Origin: Planctomycetaceae bacterium
GTDB lineage: Bacteria > Planctomycetota > Planctomycetia > Pirellulales > UBA1268
Length of the DNA: 19,953 bases
Assembly (NCBI GenBank): GCA_902629495.1
Contig: CACORA010000033.1
Location: 1 to 19,953 of the forward strand
Reading direction: 5' to 3'
The notes below the pieces were generated by a model. That model ran no database searches, was not told the origin of the DNA, and worked only from the letters and a program-made list of their open reading frames with translations. The translations under genes were made by a program, and so were the position numbers. Below, piece after piece: positions 1-6,864 of this stretch. Position 1 is the stretch's first letter. Every line of letters begins with the position of its first letter.

Positions 1-1
1 G

Positions 2-1342
2 ATGATTGCCATGCGTTTCACCTTCTTAATACTTCTTGTAATTAGCACCTTGTGCCTCCGGACCATGCCATGCCAGTCCGCCGAACGTGTCTGGGGAACA
101 CTTGGAGATGCTTTTGTCGCAGAAAATGTAGGACTCCGACGTGAATGGATCGTGCAAGTGCCTTTCGATTCTCATGCCACACGACTGACACACGTGACAA
201 TAGCTGAAGGACTCGTTCTAGCTTCAACTGGTGACGGCAGCCTGCACGGTATAGCTGCTCCAGTTGAGCCTGCTGAAGCAGACCTTCCTACGGGTCTTCC
301 TACAGTGGGATCAGTCTTGTGGACACACCATCGTGACCCTCGAACAAAGAGTTACTTTCCGCCTACGGCTGGAAGTGGGATAGTCGTCATTGCAGGTGAT
401 TTTGTAGTCACGGGTATTGCTGCTCAATCTGGCCACACGCTATGGAAATACCCACTTCCCAGTCCTGCTACAGGAACACCTGCTATCAGTGGTGATTGGG
501 TATATGTACCCATAGAGCGAGGACGGTTACTTCGCCTACCAATAAATCCCCTGAGGAAGACATCTGGGCTAGAAAATACTCTTGTAACTTCTGGGCAGGA
601 TGAAACCACGACTCAAGAAACGGAACTGAAAGCCGTAAGCTTCAATGATGTCGATGATGATACATCACCGTGGCAGATCAGTACGCATAGCTCTCTAGCA
701 TTCCCTCCGTTACCAATCAACAAGGGAGTATTATGGTGCACCACCGCTGGAACCATTTCGCGGTTCTTAGAGGCTACACCTGATTGGATTCGCCTAGAAT
801 TTCAAATTGGCAGACCACCTTCAGGACAACTCCTCATCAGTAATGATTCACTCTTTACTGCAATAAACTCCGGGACATCCGCGAGTGATGTCGTTCGAAT
901 TGATCTTCTTCCCACTGGTAATGTTTTTGCTTGGAGAGAGCCACTTACAGATTCTGTCCGAGGAGCTATCTGGCAATTAGATAATACTATTTTTGTTCCG
1001 CTCTCTACCGGAGGCCTGACCGCCCTTGCCGCTGAAGATGGACGATGGCTTTGGACTCATTCAAAAAAGATTCAACTGCTAACCATTGCAGCAAATAAAC
1101 TCTGGTGTCTCGATGACATGGAACGCCTAGCTACCGTTGATCCTTCTGATGGACGCCGTTTGCAACAGTTTTGCCTGGATCCTTTTAGCATACCAGTCGT
1201 CAATCGACATACAGATCGACTGATACTCGCATCACCTGGTGGAATCATTACCTCACTTGTTTCTCGCAGACAGCAATCAAACAACGAAACTGAAGGGAAT
1301 ACAGCCACCAACGGCGAAAACCCACAAGAACAGCAGCCTTAG
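2..1342 (+). CDS. Secreted PQQ-like beta-propeller repeat protein
   Basis: Protein of about 446 residues. Two in-frame ATGs exist, at 2 and 11. The ATG at 11 gives a cleaner Sec signal peptide (basic MR, hydrophobic FTFLILLVISTLCL, probable cleavage after QSA), so the mature protein should be periplasmic or outside the cytoplasm. The body holds repeated blade-like units such as GHTLWKYPL, GDWVYVPIERGRLLRL and GRWLWTHSKK, which alternate W-x-[WY/H] strands with SGDxVYV-like strands. That pattern is typical of PQQ-binding-like (YVTN/BamB-type) beta-propellers. The acidic and glutamine-rich tail (last 25 residues) looks disordered. No catalytic motif is visible, so a scaffold or binding role is inferred. 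Its stop overlaps the convergent MtfA gene by four bases. Because the gene begins at the first bases of the window, its ribosome binding site cannot be seen and an upstream start cannot be excluded, although the signal peptide argues for the start given. Confidence 0.75.
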   Translation: MIAMRFTFLILLVISTLCLRTMPCQSAERVWGTLGDAFVAENVGLRREWIVQVPFDSHATRLTHVTIAEGLVLASTGDGSLHGIAAPVEPAEADLPTGLPTVGSVLWTHHRDPRTKSYFPPTAGSGIVVIAGDFVVTGIAAQSGHTLWKYPLPSPATGTPAISGDWVYVPIERGRLLRLPINPLRKTSGLENTLVTSGQDETTTQETELKAVSFNDVDDDTSPWQISTHSSLAFPPLPINKGVLWCTTAGTISRFLEATPDWIRLEFQIGRPPSGQLLISNDSLFTAINSGTSASDVVRIDLLPTGNVFAWREPLTDSVRGAIWQLDNTIFVPLSTGGLTALAAEDGRWLWTHSKKIQLLTIAANKLWCLDDMERLATVDPSDGRRLQQFCLDPFSIPVVNRHTDRLILASPGGIITSLVSRRQQSNNETEGNTATNGENPQEQQP

Positions 1343-2118
1343 CCATCCTGCTGAATAGGTGATCGACTCTTCGGATCTTGTCGCCACGCGAGAGTCATCA
1401 GTTCATATAATTTGTCATCATGATTGGCAAGTCTGTGAGGATCTTGAAAAAAACACTCCGTGGCAACGGCAAAAAACTCTGACGGTCCTTCAGCAGCATA
1501 AGCATCAAGAACGGTTGGCTCTTTGTTTGCTAAAGCATTTTCAAAATCGAGTTGGCATTTCGAGAAAGCCTTCGCCCACCCCTTACGATCTCCCTCAAGC
1601 AGAGGAATTCCATCTATCATCCCATCAAAAAGATCAACCAGATGGGCAAATTCATGGAACACGACGTTACGACAGCCCTTCTGCTGGCGCCCTCCTTCAA
1701 GCACACGAGACCATGCCAAAACAACACTTCCTCCAGACCATGTCTCACCAAGCCGCACTTCTTGCCATGCTAATTCGCCACCTCCACGAAGTGGTATCGA
1801 TCGTGACGCAATATAATCAGTCGGATACACAATGACAGACTGAAGGGCATCGAAATACTCATTCTGAAGTCCAAGTACAATGATTCCCGCCTGCGCAGCA
1901 ATGGTCACTCGAATCTCATCTGTAACGACAAGGCCACCACAACCCTCAAAACACTTCTCCGCAATAAAAACAGCCATCCACTCCCGCAGATACTGACGCT
2001 CAGACTCATCTAGCCAATGCGTCTGTTGGACATTCCGCCTCATAAAACCGTCCCAGGAAGACGGAAAAGGCTGTTCACGAAGAGCACGTCGCCTGCGTTG
2101 ACGTAGCCATGCAAACAT
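1339..2118 (-). CDS. mtfA: MtfA-family zinc-dependent peptidase (M90)
   Basis: 259 residues, close to the roughly 265 of E. coli MtfA. The protein carries the zinc-metallopeptidase motif HEFAH at residues 155-159 followed by D162 (HEFAHLVD), and downstream glutamates E214 and E221 within SEFFAVATECFF, one of which is expected to be the third zinc ligand. The N-terminal P-F-P-x-x-W-x-x-F/M region is also typical of the family. In E. coli, MtfA binds the glucose repressor Mlc and has aminopeptidase activity. Whether this bacterium has an Mlc is unknown, so only the peptidase role is inferred here. There is no signal peptide, so it is cytoplasmic. It is the last gene of a leftward row: its ATG lies 4 nt after the stop of the 49-residue membrane protein gene, and its TAA (on the reverse strand) overlaps the stop of the convergent beta-propeller gene by four bases. 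Confidence 0.9.
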   Translation of the reverse strand: MFAWLRQRRRRALREQPFPSSWDGFMRRNVQQTHWLDESERQYLREWMAVFIAEKCFEGCGGLVVTDEIRVTIAAQAGIIVLGLQNEYFDALQSVIVYPTDYIASRSIPLRGGGELAWQEVRLGETWSGGSVVLAWSRVLEGGRQQKGCRNVVFHEFAHLVDLFDGMIDGIPLLEGDRKGWAKAFSKCQLDFENALANKEPTVLDAYAAEGPSEFFAVATECFFQDPHRLANHDDKLYELMTLAWRQDPKSRSPIQQDG

Positions 2119-2122
2119 CTGG

Positions 2123-2272
2123 TTACGGTTTCAACGGAAGTCCACGATAGAAAAGATCAACGGCTAAGATGATGCAAGCAATAGTGATTGCAACAAATGC
2201 CATAGCGAGCATCCCAGTGTAAACATTCATTGGCGCCCGAGGCTGGTCTACTTGTTGTTGCTCATCATCCAT
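2123..2272 (-). CDS. 49-residue single-span membrane protein (microprotein)
   Basis: A small open frame from ATG at 2272 to TAA at 2123. The N-terminus is acidic and glutamine-rich (MDDEQQQVDQPRAP). One strong hydrophobic span follows at about residues 17-39 (VYTGMLAMAFVAITIACII and flanking residues), then a short basic tail ending RGLPLKP. This is the composition of a single-pass inner-membrane protein with its N-terminus probably in the cytoplasm. It fits exactly between its neighbours, 37 nt after the coiled-coil gene and 4 nt before mtfA, which supports it being real and translated with them. Upstream there is only a modest purine stretch (GAGTAAGACA). I recognise no named family. A role as an anchor or partner of the neighbouring coiled-coil protein or peptidase is inference from position only. 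Confidence 0.7.
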   Translation of the reverse strand: MDDEQQQVDQPRAPMNVYTGMLAMAFVAITIACIILAVDLFYRGLPLKP

Positions 2273-2309
2273 TGTCTTACTCAATACTACGGATTGTGCC
2301 TCACCACAA

Positions 2310-3146
2310 CTATGCTGCTTTTCTTAGTCGAGTGGTGAAGCGATCGCCTCTCTGCACAATGCCTCGTGCATATTCTTTTTGAATAATTGCAAAGGCACGA
2401 TCTGGTTTCACAGATTTAACAACAGCTCGACCGACATATTGATCATTACGATAAAGTTCCAATACATGCCCCATCTGTAACCCATCATCACCACCAAGAG
2501 ATACTTCGACTGCATTGTCAACTACAGCCGTAACAACACCATTAACTGTTGGAAACTCCTCACTGTCTTTGGGCATGCTATCGAGCGCTAAGCCAAATTG
2601 TTTCAAAAGCCTTCGAGCATTTACAAGTTGTTTCTCAAGTTGTGCCTTCCGCTCCTCAACAATGGCAAGCGTTGACTGCTTTTCATGAAGTTCTGCAGAT
2701 ATCTTAACAGCTTCACCGATCTGCTCATCGACCTTCATCTGCTGACTCCGAACTTGTTCCCTGAGTTCTTCAACATTGTCCGTTGCTCGTTTTAATTCAG
2801 CTTGTACAACACTCAATTCATTAATGGCCTCTGTTGCCTTTGCCACAAGGTCATCTCTTTTGGATTTTAGATCCTTTAATTCTGTACTTTGTTCAGCAAG
2901 AGCATACTGAAGTTTTGCGACAACCTGATCACGCTCTGCCTCGGAATTGGCTACCTTTTCTTGCAGGCCGTCGATTGTCTCGAGAAGGAGACCACGCTTT
3001 GCTTTGTCAACATTTAAGCTTTGTTCTAACCGTTCAGCTTCTGCTTTCCAATTTGTGTGAGATGCAAAGATCGCAACAGCGAAACTCATGAACACAAGGC
3101 TCATGATAAACACTGCAAACACAAAAATCTTGCCGAGAATATCCAT
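2310..3146 (-). CDS. Membrane-anchored long coiled-coil protein
   Basis: 278 residues in three parts. An N-terminal transmembrane anchor spans residues 6-28 (FVFAVFIMSLVFMSF). A long heptad-rich, charged region at about residues 34-185 is predicted coiled coil, rich in E, K, Q, L and A. A C-terminal beta-type domain covers about residues 198-272 (VNGVVTAVVD, VSLGGDDGLQMGHVLELYR, RGIVQRGDRF). The G-x-V-x-G-[DH]-x-L-x-[VL]-Y-R pattern of that last part resembles small beta-barrel modules seen in FlgT C-termini or MreC-like proteins, but this is similarity of pattern only. The start is supported by GAGGG (3153-3157) six bases upstream. The topology puts the coil and barrel outside the cytoplasm if the anchor is N-in. 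It heads a subgroup of three genes (this, the 49-residue membrane protein, mtfA). No function is assigned; an envelope scaffold is plausible. Confidence 0.7.
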   Translation of the reverse strand: MDILGKIFVFAVFIMSLVFMSFAVAIFASHTNWKAEAERLEQSLNVDKAKRGLLLETIDGLQEKVANSEAERDQVVAKLQYALAEQSTELKDLKSKRDDLVAKATEAINELSVVQAELKRATDNVEELREQVRSQQMKVDEQIGEAVKISAELHEKQSTLAIVEERKAQLEKQLVNARRLLKQFGLALDSMPKDSEEFPTVNGVVTAVVDNAVEVSLGGDDGLQMGHVLELYRNDQYVGRAVVKSVKPDRAFAIIQKEYARGIVQRGDRFTTRLRKAA

Positions 3147-3208
3147 CTCGCACCCTCATTTTCCTAAGGAACAGACTAGAATTTGATCGGCTGCTAGGTC
3201 AATGTGAC

Positions 3209-4888
3209 TCAAATCTGACAGCCACCTGCCTTCGTATTCCACCACCTGCCTCTACCTATGATACATCCTGTGACCGCTACACACCCCCAAGCCGGTAGAT
3301 TCCCCCAAAATAACCACAAACTTTGCCTTCCATCAGGCTGCACGAGCGCCCGAATCGTCCCTGTAGACCTGCGAGGCCCCCGAGCGAGAAGCCGTCCTGA
3401 ACCATCGATCCAAGCGGAGAAACCTGTATTTGCAGCAATAACCACAGGCGTTCGGACCTCAACGGCTCGAAAAACTGCAGATGCCAAGTGCATATCAAGT
3501 TCACTGGAGCCCCAAAACCAACCGTCGTTGGTCAGATTAACAAGGACATCTGGTTTTGTGTGCTTGTTCTGGAGGAACTGAACAAGCTGCCGAACGGCTC
3601 CTGGAAGAGCCGTTTCATAACAAATATTGACTGTCACTTGGAAATCCTTAATTGGTACAACAACTGGCTCTGAGCCGGCAGTCAATCCAGTTGGAAGTGG
3701 TGTGAGTGAATACAGCCATGGAAAATAATTTGCCAGTGGAATGTATTCCCCAAACATCACGGGATACATTTTTTCGTAACAGTCACGAACCTTCCCATCC
3801 GGATCAAGGAAAAGTCCACAATTGAAGTTGCGGGTTCCGCTCGGAAAAATGGGAGAGATTTCCTGTTTATCGACACCAACAAGCCAATTCGTGCCATATC
3901 GACGTGCGTAGACAGCAAGTGCTTGAAGTCGCTCCTGCTCCAAAATCTCTCGGCACTCACGCTGTCGATCAACACCTGAAATCTTTGTTGTCTCATCAGA
4001 TGGCCCAACAAGCTGCTCCACGACACTTTCAGGCAGTATCTCTCTCGGATCAATATCTAGCAGACTCCATCGCCACATGGTTTCTGGCCACACGATGAGA
4101 TCCGGTAATACGCCTGATACATTTTCTAACCCCTGTATCGTCAATTCATCATAATGTCGTGTTACATCAGCTTCTGAACCTCGCTGATGCTTGAGTTCTG
4201 TATCAATGGAACCTTGGACAAGAAGAACATCCAGTGGTTCACTCATTGGCTCTGGTTCTTCAACAATTCTCCATCCACCATATATAAGCAGGATTCCAAA
4301 AATGCTCGCAGCAATCACCATTTTTTTTATGGACTGCGAGACGAGAGAAGCTGCAACAAGCATAATCAGTGCACTGATACCAACAGTGCTAAAAAGATCT
4401 GCACTTTGAATGAGAAGCGTCCATCTCCACTGTGAATGCCCTAGGCTGGCAAATGTAAAGCCTCCAAGCAGAGTACTTCTGATCTGCTCACACGTTACCC
4501 ATGCTAAAGGAGCAGCAAGCATGAGTGAAATGTTTTTTTTGTGCACAAAAAAACGTGCAATCCATATAAAGAGAGGAACGTAAAACGCTAAATAGGCTGA
4601 TAATACAATCCAACCGATCGATGTTGCTGGATGAGGAAGTCTTAACCAATGGATAGCCAACAACCAATGCAGAAACCCTGCACACCACAATATATGCCAC
4701 GGGTGCTTCGACCCCAATTCTTTTAGACGAATAACTGACAACCAGGGCAAAGGGGCTAACCATGCAGCCCACCAAATATCAACCGGCGGCTGGATCACAA
4801 ACATTGATATGCCGCCACTCAGCGAGAGCAACCATAATCGGCACTTCGCATCATTGAGAACATGAGTTGAGTTCCAGAAGGCTCTCAA
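3209..4888 (-). CDS. lnt: Apolipoprotein N-acyltransferase
   Basis: Lnt transfers an acyl chain from phospholipid to the N-terminal cysteine of lipoproteins in the inner membrane, the last step of lipoprotein maturation. The protein has about 6-7 N-terminal hydrophobic spans (residues 18-205), then a nitrilase-type domain with the expected triad: E269 in WPET, K373 in YEKMYPV and C423 in ICYE. One more hydrophobic segment lies near the C-terminus (about 530-548). I chose the TTG at 4888, giving 559 residues, because a perfect GGAGG (4898-4902) lies nine bases upstream. A longer frame from a TTG at 4921 would overlap the upstream gene by 29 bases and has no such site. With the chosen start the gene begins four bases after the upstream stop at 4893. 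Glu-to-Lys spacing is 104 residues against 68 in E. coli, reflecting an insertion at about 275-320. Confidence 0.93.
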   Translation of the reverse strand: MRAFWNSTHVLNDAKCRLWLLSLSGGISMFVIQPPVDIWWAAWLAPLPWLSVIRLKELGSKHPWHILWCAGFLHWLLAIHWLRLPHPATSIGWIVLSAYLAFYVPLFIWIARFFVHKKNISLMLAAPLAWVTCEQIRSTLLGGFTFASLGHSQWRWTLLIQSADLFSTVGISALIMLVAASLVSQSIKKMVIAASIFGILLIYGGWRIVEEPEPMSEPLDVLLVQGSIDTELKHQRGSEADVTRHYDELTIQGLENVSGVLPDLIVWPETMWRWSLLDIDPREILPESVVEQLVGPSDETTKISGVDRQRECREILEQERLQALAVYARRYGTNWLVGVDKQEISPIFPSGTRNFNCGLFLDPDGKVRDCYEKMYPVMFGEYIPLANYFPWLYSLTPLPTGLTAGSEPVVVPIKDFQVTVNICYETALPGAVRQLVQFLQNKHTKPDVLVNLTNDGWFWGSSELDMHLASAVFRAVEVRTPVVIAANTGFSAWIDGSGRLLARGPRRSTGTIRALVQPDGRQSLWLFWGNLPAWGCVAVTGCIIGRGRWWNTKAGGCQI

Positions 4889-4892
4889 CGTA

Positions 4893-5183
4893 TTAATCCT
4901 CCAACGGACAGAACTCGGCAAGTATCATTCCTGTCGTAACCACATCATCTTCCTCAACCAGCTGGCACATTAATCGCCCAGAGATAGGTGCTTCCAGATC
5001 AAAGGTAGCAGCCCCAACAAGTATTTCAGCAACACGGTCACCACGTAGCACCTTCTCACCACATGACATAAGCCAAAGTGACAACTTGATTGGTTGATCA
5101 ATCATAAAATCTGGCATCACGAGCGGCACTCTTCCATCTCGTGCTGAGCCACATGCTGAACAATCTGTGTTTTCTCTCATCAC
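4893..5183 (-). CDS. Lipoyl/biotinyl-like domain protein lacking the modified lysine
   Basis: 96 residues, starting at GTG 5183 directly after the upstream TAG, or at ATG 5180; a GAGGT stretch lies upstream. Residues 20-94 follow a lipoyl-domain pattern: an LVMPDF strand, a GEKVLRGDRVAEI turn, EAPISGRL, then EDDVVTTGMILAEF. In E2 and biotin-carrier proteins the hairpin before EAP-x-SG holds the modified lysine (ETDKAT or EAMKM). Here the same position reads LVGAAT, so the lysine is replaced by A58 and the neighbouring acidic residues are lost too. No lysine is available at the tip, so covalent lipoylation or biotinylation there is not expected. The N-terminus has a CxxC pair (C8, C11). The protein is cytoplasmic, with no signal. 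It sits between an exported M28 enzyme and lnt in one compact row. The domain call is fairly safe; the role is unknown. Confidence 0.8.
   Translation of the reverse strand: MMRENTDCSACGSARDGRVPLVMPDFMIDQPIKLSLWLMSCGEKVLRGDRVAEILVGAATFDLEAPISGRLMCQLVEEDDVVTTGMILAEFCPLED
4898..4902 (-). promoter_or_regulatory. Shine-Dalgarno GGAGG fixing the TTG start of lnt
   Basis: GGAGG on the reverse strand lies inside the last codons of the upstream lipoyl-like gene. The spacing to the TTG at 4888 is nine bases (ATTAATACG). It makes the rare TTG start more credible than the more upstream in-frame TTG and implies translational coupling with the gene before it. Confidence 0.7.
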
Positions 5184-6131
5184 CTACTGCTGACCTCGCA
5201 ACCACGACAGAATCACCCGGCCAACAGACTCCAGAGAATCAGCTGAGCAATTTGAGGGTATATCTGCTGTTGTGTGCCAGGCTGGATAATCAAAATCAAT
5301 AACGTCGCAGGTAGGTATTTTCGCAATCATTCGAAGCGGCACATGGTCATCCTGAACCGTATATTTAGGCCTTGGTATGAATTCCCGCACTCCAAGCCGT
5401 GACGCCATCGACCAGATTTCCTGAACGACTGGCTGAGTATCTGGCCACATGACACTCTGCTGTTCCTGCCAGATCTGCAGATCTTTATCCCCCACCATAT
5501 CAAGGATGACCCCAGCTTGATATTCATGCAAATTCTTATCCGCGATTCTGTCAGCAACATAGGTACGGGCGAAATATGTTGAACCTAAACAATACGGATC
5601 ACGTGGGCCAAACACATACTCTTCCGCATCAAAACAAACGAAGTCGACTCCCAACGGTTCTGGAATCATTTTCATAAATTGAGCTAACTCCATAAGCACT
5701 GCCACACCGCTAGCTCCGTCATTCGCTCCAAGAAATATTCCTTTAGGATCCTTCGGGTCACGGTCCGGAAATGGGCGTGTGTCGTAATGAACGCCTAGGA
5801 GGATGCGTTTACTTCGATTGGGATGCCATTCCACAATTAAATTTTCCATGTGCACCGGCTTCCCACTGCGGCGATCCTCTAGTCTAAATGCTTGACCACG
5901 CACAAGCCCTTGAGCATTTCGAAAGTGTTCTACTAATCTTTTCCGCTGGGCAACCATTCCCGGTGAACCACTCACTCGCGGCCCTAAATCACATATCTCC
6001 TTCAGATAAGCCATAGCACGCGGACCAGAAAAACCGGATGCCTGATGAAACTCCTTTCCCATCGCACATGCAGCAGGCAGCATGGAGAATACCAACAGTA
6101 TCGATCGGGTTGTATGAATAGTGCTTATCAT
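5184..6131 (-). CDS. Exported M28-family enzyme, glutaminyl-peptide cyclotransferase-like
   Basis: 315 residues with a Sec-type signal peptide (MISTIHTTRSILLVFSMLPA, cleavage probably near ACA at about residue 23). The M28 zinc-hydrolase fold is shown by HYDTRP (H115), GANDGASG (D138), FDAEE (E170/E171), LDMVGD (D211), DDHVPL (261-265) and WHTTAD (H286). The particular combination of DDH-[VI]-P, a P-x-P/Y-P-x-WHT end and the LGSTYFA segment resembles glutaminyl cyclases, which close N-terminal Gln to pyroglutamate, more than aminopeptidases of the same clan. H115 of the second metal site is kept, however, so peptidase activity is not ruled out. The stop directly precedes the next gene's GTG. 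The 80-nt gap upstream contains an inverted repeat (6150-6175) and may hold a separate promoter. Confidence 0.82.
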   Translation of the reverse strand: MISTIHTTRSILLVFSMLPAACAMGKEFHQASGFSGPRAMAYLKEICDLGPRVSGSPGMVAQRKRLVEHFRNAQGLVRGQAFRLEDRRSGKPVHMENLIVEWHPNRSKRILLGVHYDTRPFPDRDPKDPKGIFLGANDGASGVAVLMELAQFMKMIPEPLGVDFVCFDAEEYVFGPRDPYCLGSTYFARTYVADRIADKNLHEYQAGVILDMVGDKDLQIWQEQQSVMWPDTQPVVQEIWSMASRLGVREFIPRPKYTVQDDHVPLRMIAKIPTCDVIDFDYPAWHTTADIPSNCSADSLESVGRVILSWLRGQQ

Positions 6132-6149
6132 CTCTTCTGAGAATAACTG

Positions 6150-6175
6150 ATTACCAAAGAGATTCCGATGGTAAT
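6150..6175. repeat. Inverted repeat upstream of the M28 gene
   Basis: Perfect 7-base arms ATTACCA (6150-6156) and TGGTAAT (6169-6175) are separated by 12 bases. They lie 19-44 bases before the M28 start. The stem is A/T-rich and has no T-run after it, so it is a poor terminator; a protein-binding dyad is possible. This could still be chance in A/T-rich sequence. Confidence 0.35.
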
Positions 6176-6211
6176 TTTGCTGGCAATGTATGCCTGCATC
6201 AAATGATCAAG

Positions 6212-6856
6212 TCATAGATCCTTAAGATGTTCAGTTCTGTTGAATGAGAGTAACGATGGCCCTGGCCACTCAAGAAAACTGACTGAACAATTTGCCAAGG
6301 CCGGCAATTTCGTAAATGGTCGCTCGGCACACGAGGCTAAAAGTGGGTGTGCTTTTCCAACAAGCCTACCAAGAGCTGCTGTTAGGATGCCTCCATGAGC
6401 CACGATAATCATACGGTTCGCCGCTCGGGATGCTAATGACTCCAGCACCTGACATCCTCGCTCTGCAAGTTGTGCACGCGATTCTCCTCCAGGAATTGCG
6501 TAGTCCATAGTACCCTCCCTCCACAATGCCAAGGCCTTCGGAAATTTCTTTTCAAGATCCACCCACAAATGACCTTGAAAGATACCGGCATGTAATTCAG
6601 AAAGTCGCTCATCAATGGAAAGTGGCAAGCCCAGAGCCTCGGCAATACGAACAGCTGTACATTGAGCACGAATCAGTGGACTTGACCAGATTTCATCAAT
6701 GGCTTCTCTGGTTTTACTGAATTGTTTAACGCTCCACTGAGCAAGAGCTTTTGCTTGGGCCTCTCCTAACTGAGATAGTGCAACATCTTCCTGCCCCTGC
6801 ACACGACCTTCAGTATTTGAGACACTCTCACCATGCCTCACAAGAATCTGTAACAT
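6212..6856 (-). CDS. Histidine phosphatase (phosphoglycerate mutase-like)
   Basis: 214 residues of the histidine phosphatase superfamily, branch 1. The N-terminal LVRHGES motif gives R7 and the phospho-acceptor H8. Further active-site residues are R63 in SPLIRA, E87 in LSELHAGIFQG, and the second histidine H154 in IIVAHGGI. The E-x-x-x-G-x-F/W-x-G spacing fits cofactor-independent phosphatases of the CobC/PhoE/GpmB group rather than a full-length dPGM (about 250 residues). The substrate cannot be named from sequence. It has no signal peptide and is cytoplasmic. The ATG lies 8 nt after the stop of the thioredoxin-protease gene, so the two are probably co-transcribed. Confidence 0.87.
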   Translation of the reverse strand: MLQILVRHGESVSNTEGRVQGQEDVALSQLGEAQAKALAQWSVKQFSKTREAIDEIWSSPLIRAQCTAVRIAEALGLPLSIDERLSELHAGIFQGHLWVDLEKKFPKALALWREGTMDYAIPGGESRAQLAERGCQVLESLASRAANRMIIVAHGGILTAALGRLVGKAHPLLASCAERPFTKLPALANCSVSFLEWPGPSLLSFNRTEHLKDL

Positions 6857-6864
6857 GGATTCAT

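Noticed and set aside
2..1342. Lipoprotein signal (S-T-L-C) on the beta-propeller protein
   Set aside because: Leucine precedes the cysteine where Gly, Ala or Ser is needed, and a conventional cleavage site follows at QSA.
1359..1835. 158-codon open frame on the + strand opposite mtfA
   Set aside because: It lies wholly antisense to the well-supported MtfA coding frame, its translation is rich in His/Gln with no domain pattern, and no ribosome binding site precedes it.
5184..6131. Lipoprotein signal (P-A-A-C) on the M28 enzyme
   Set aside because: The -3 residue is proline rather than Leu/Val/Ile, so the lipobox is poor; a normal Sec cleavage near ACA fits better.
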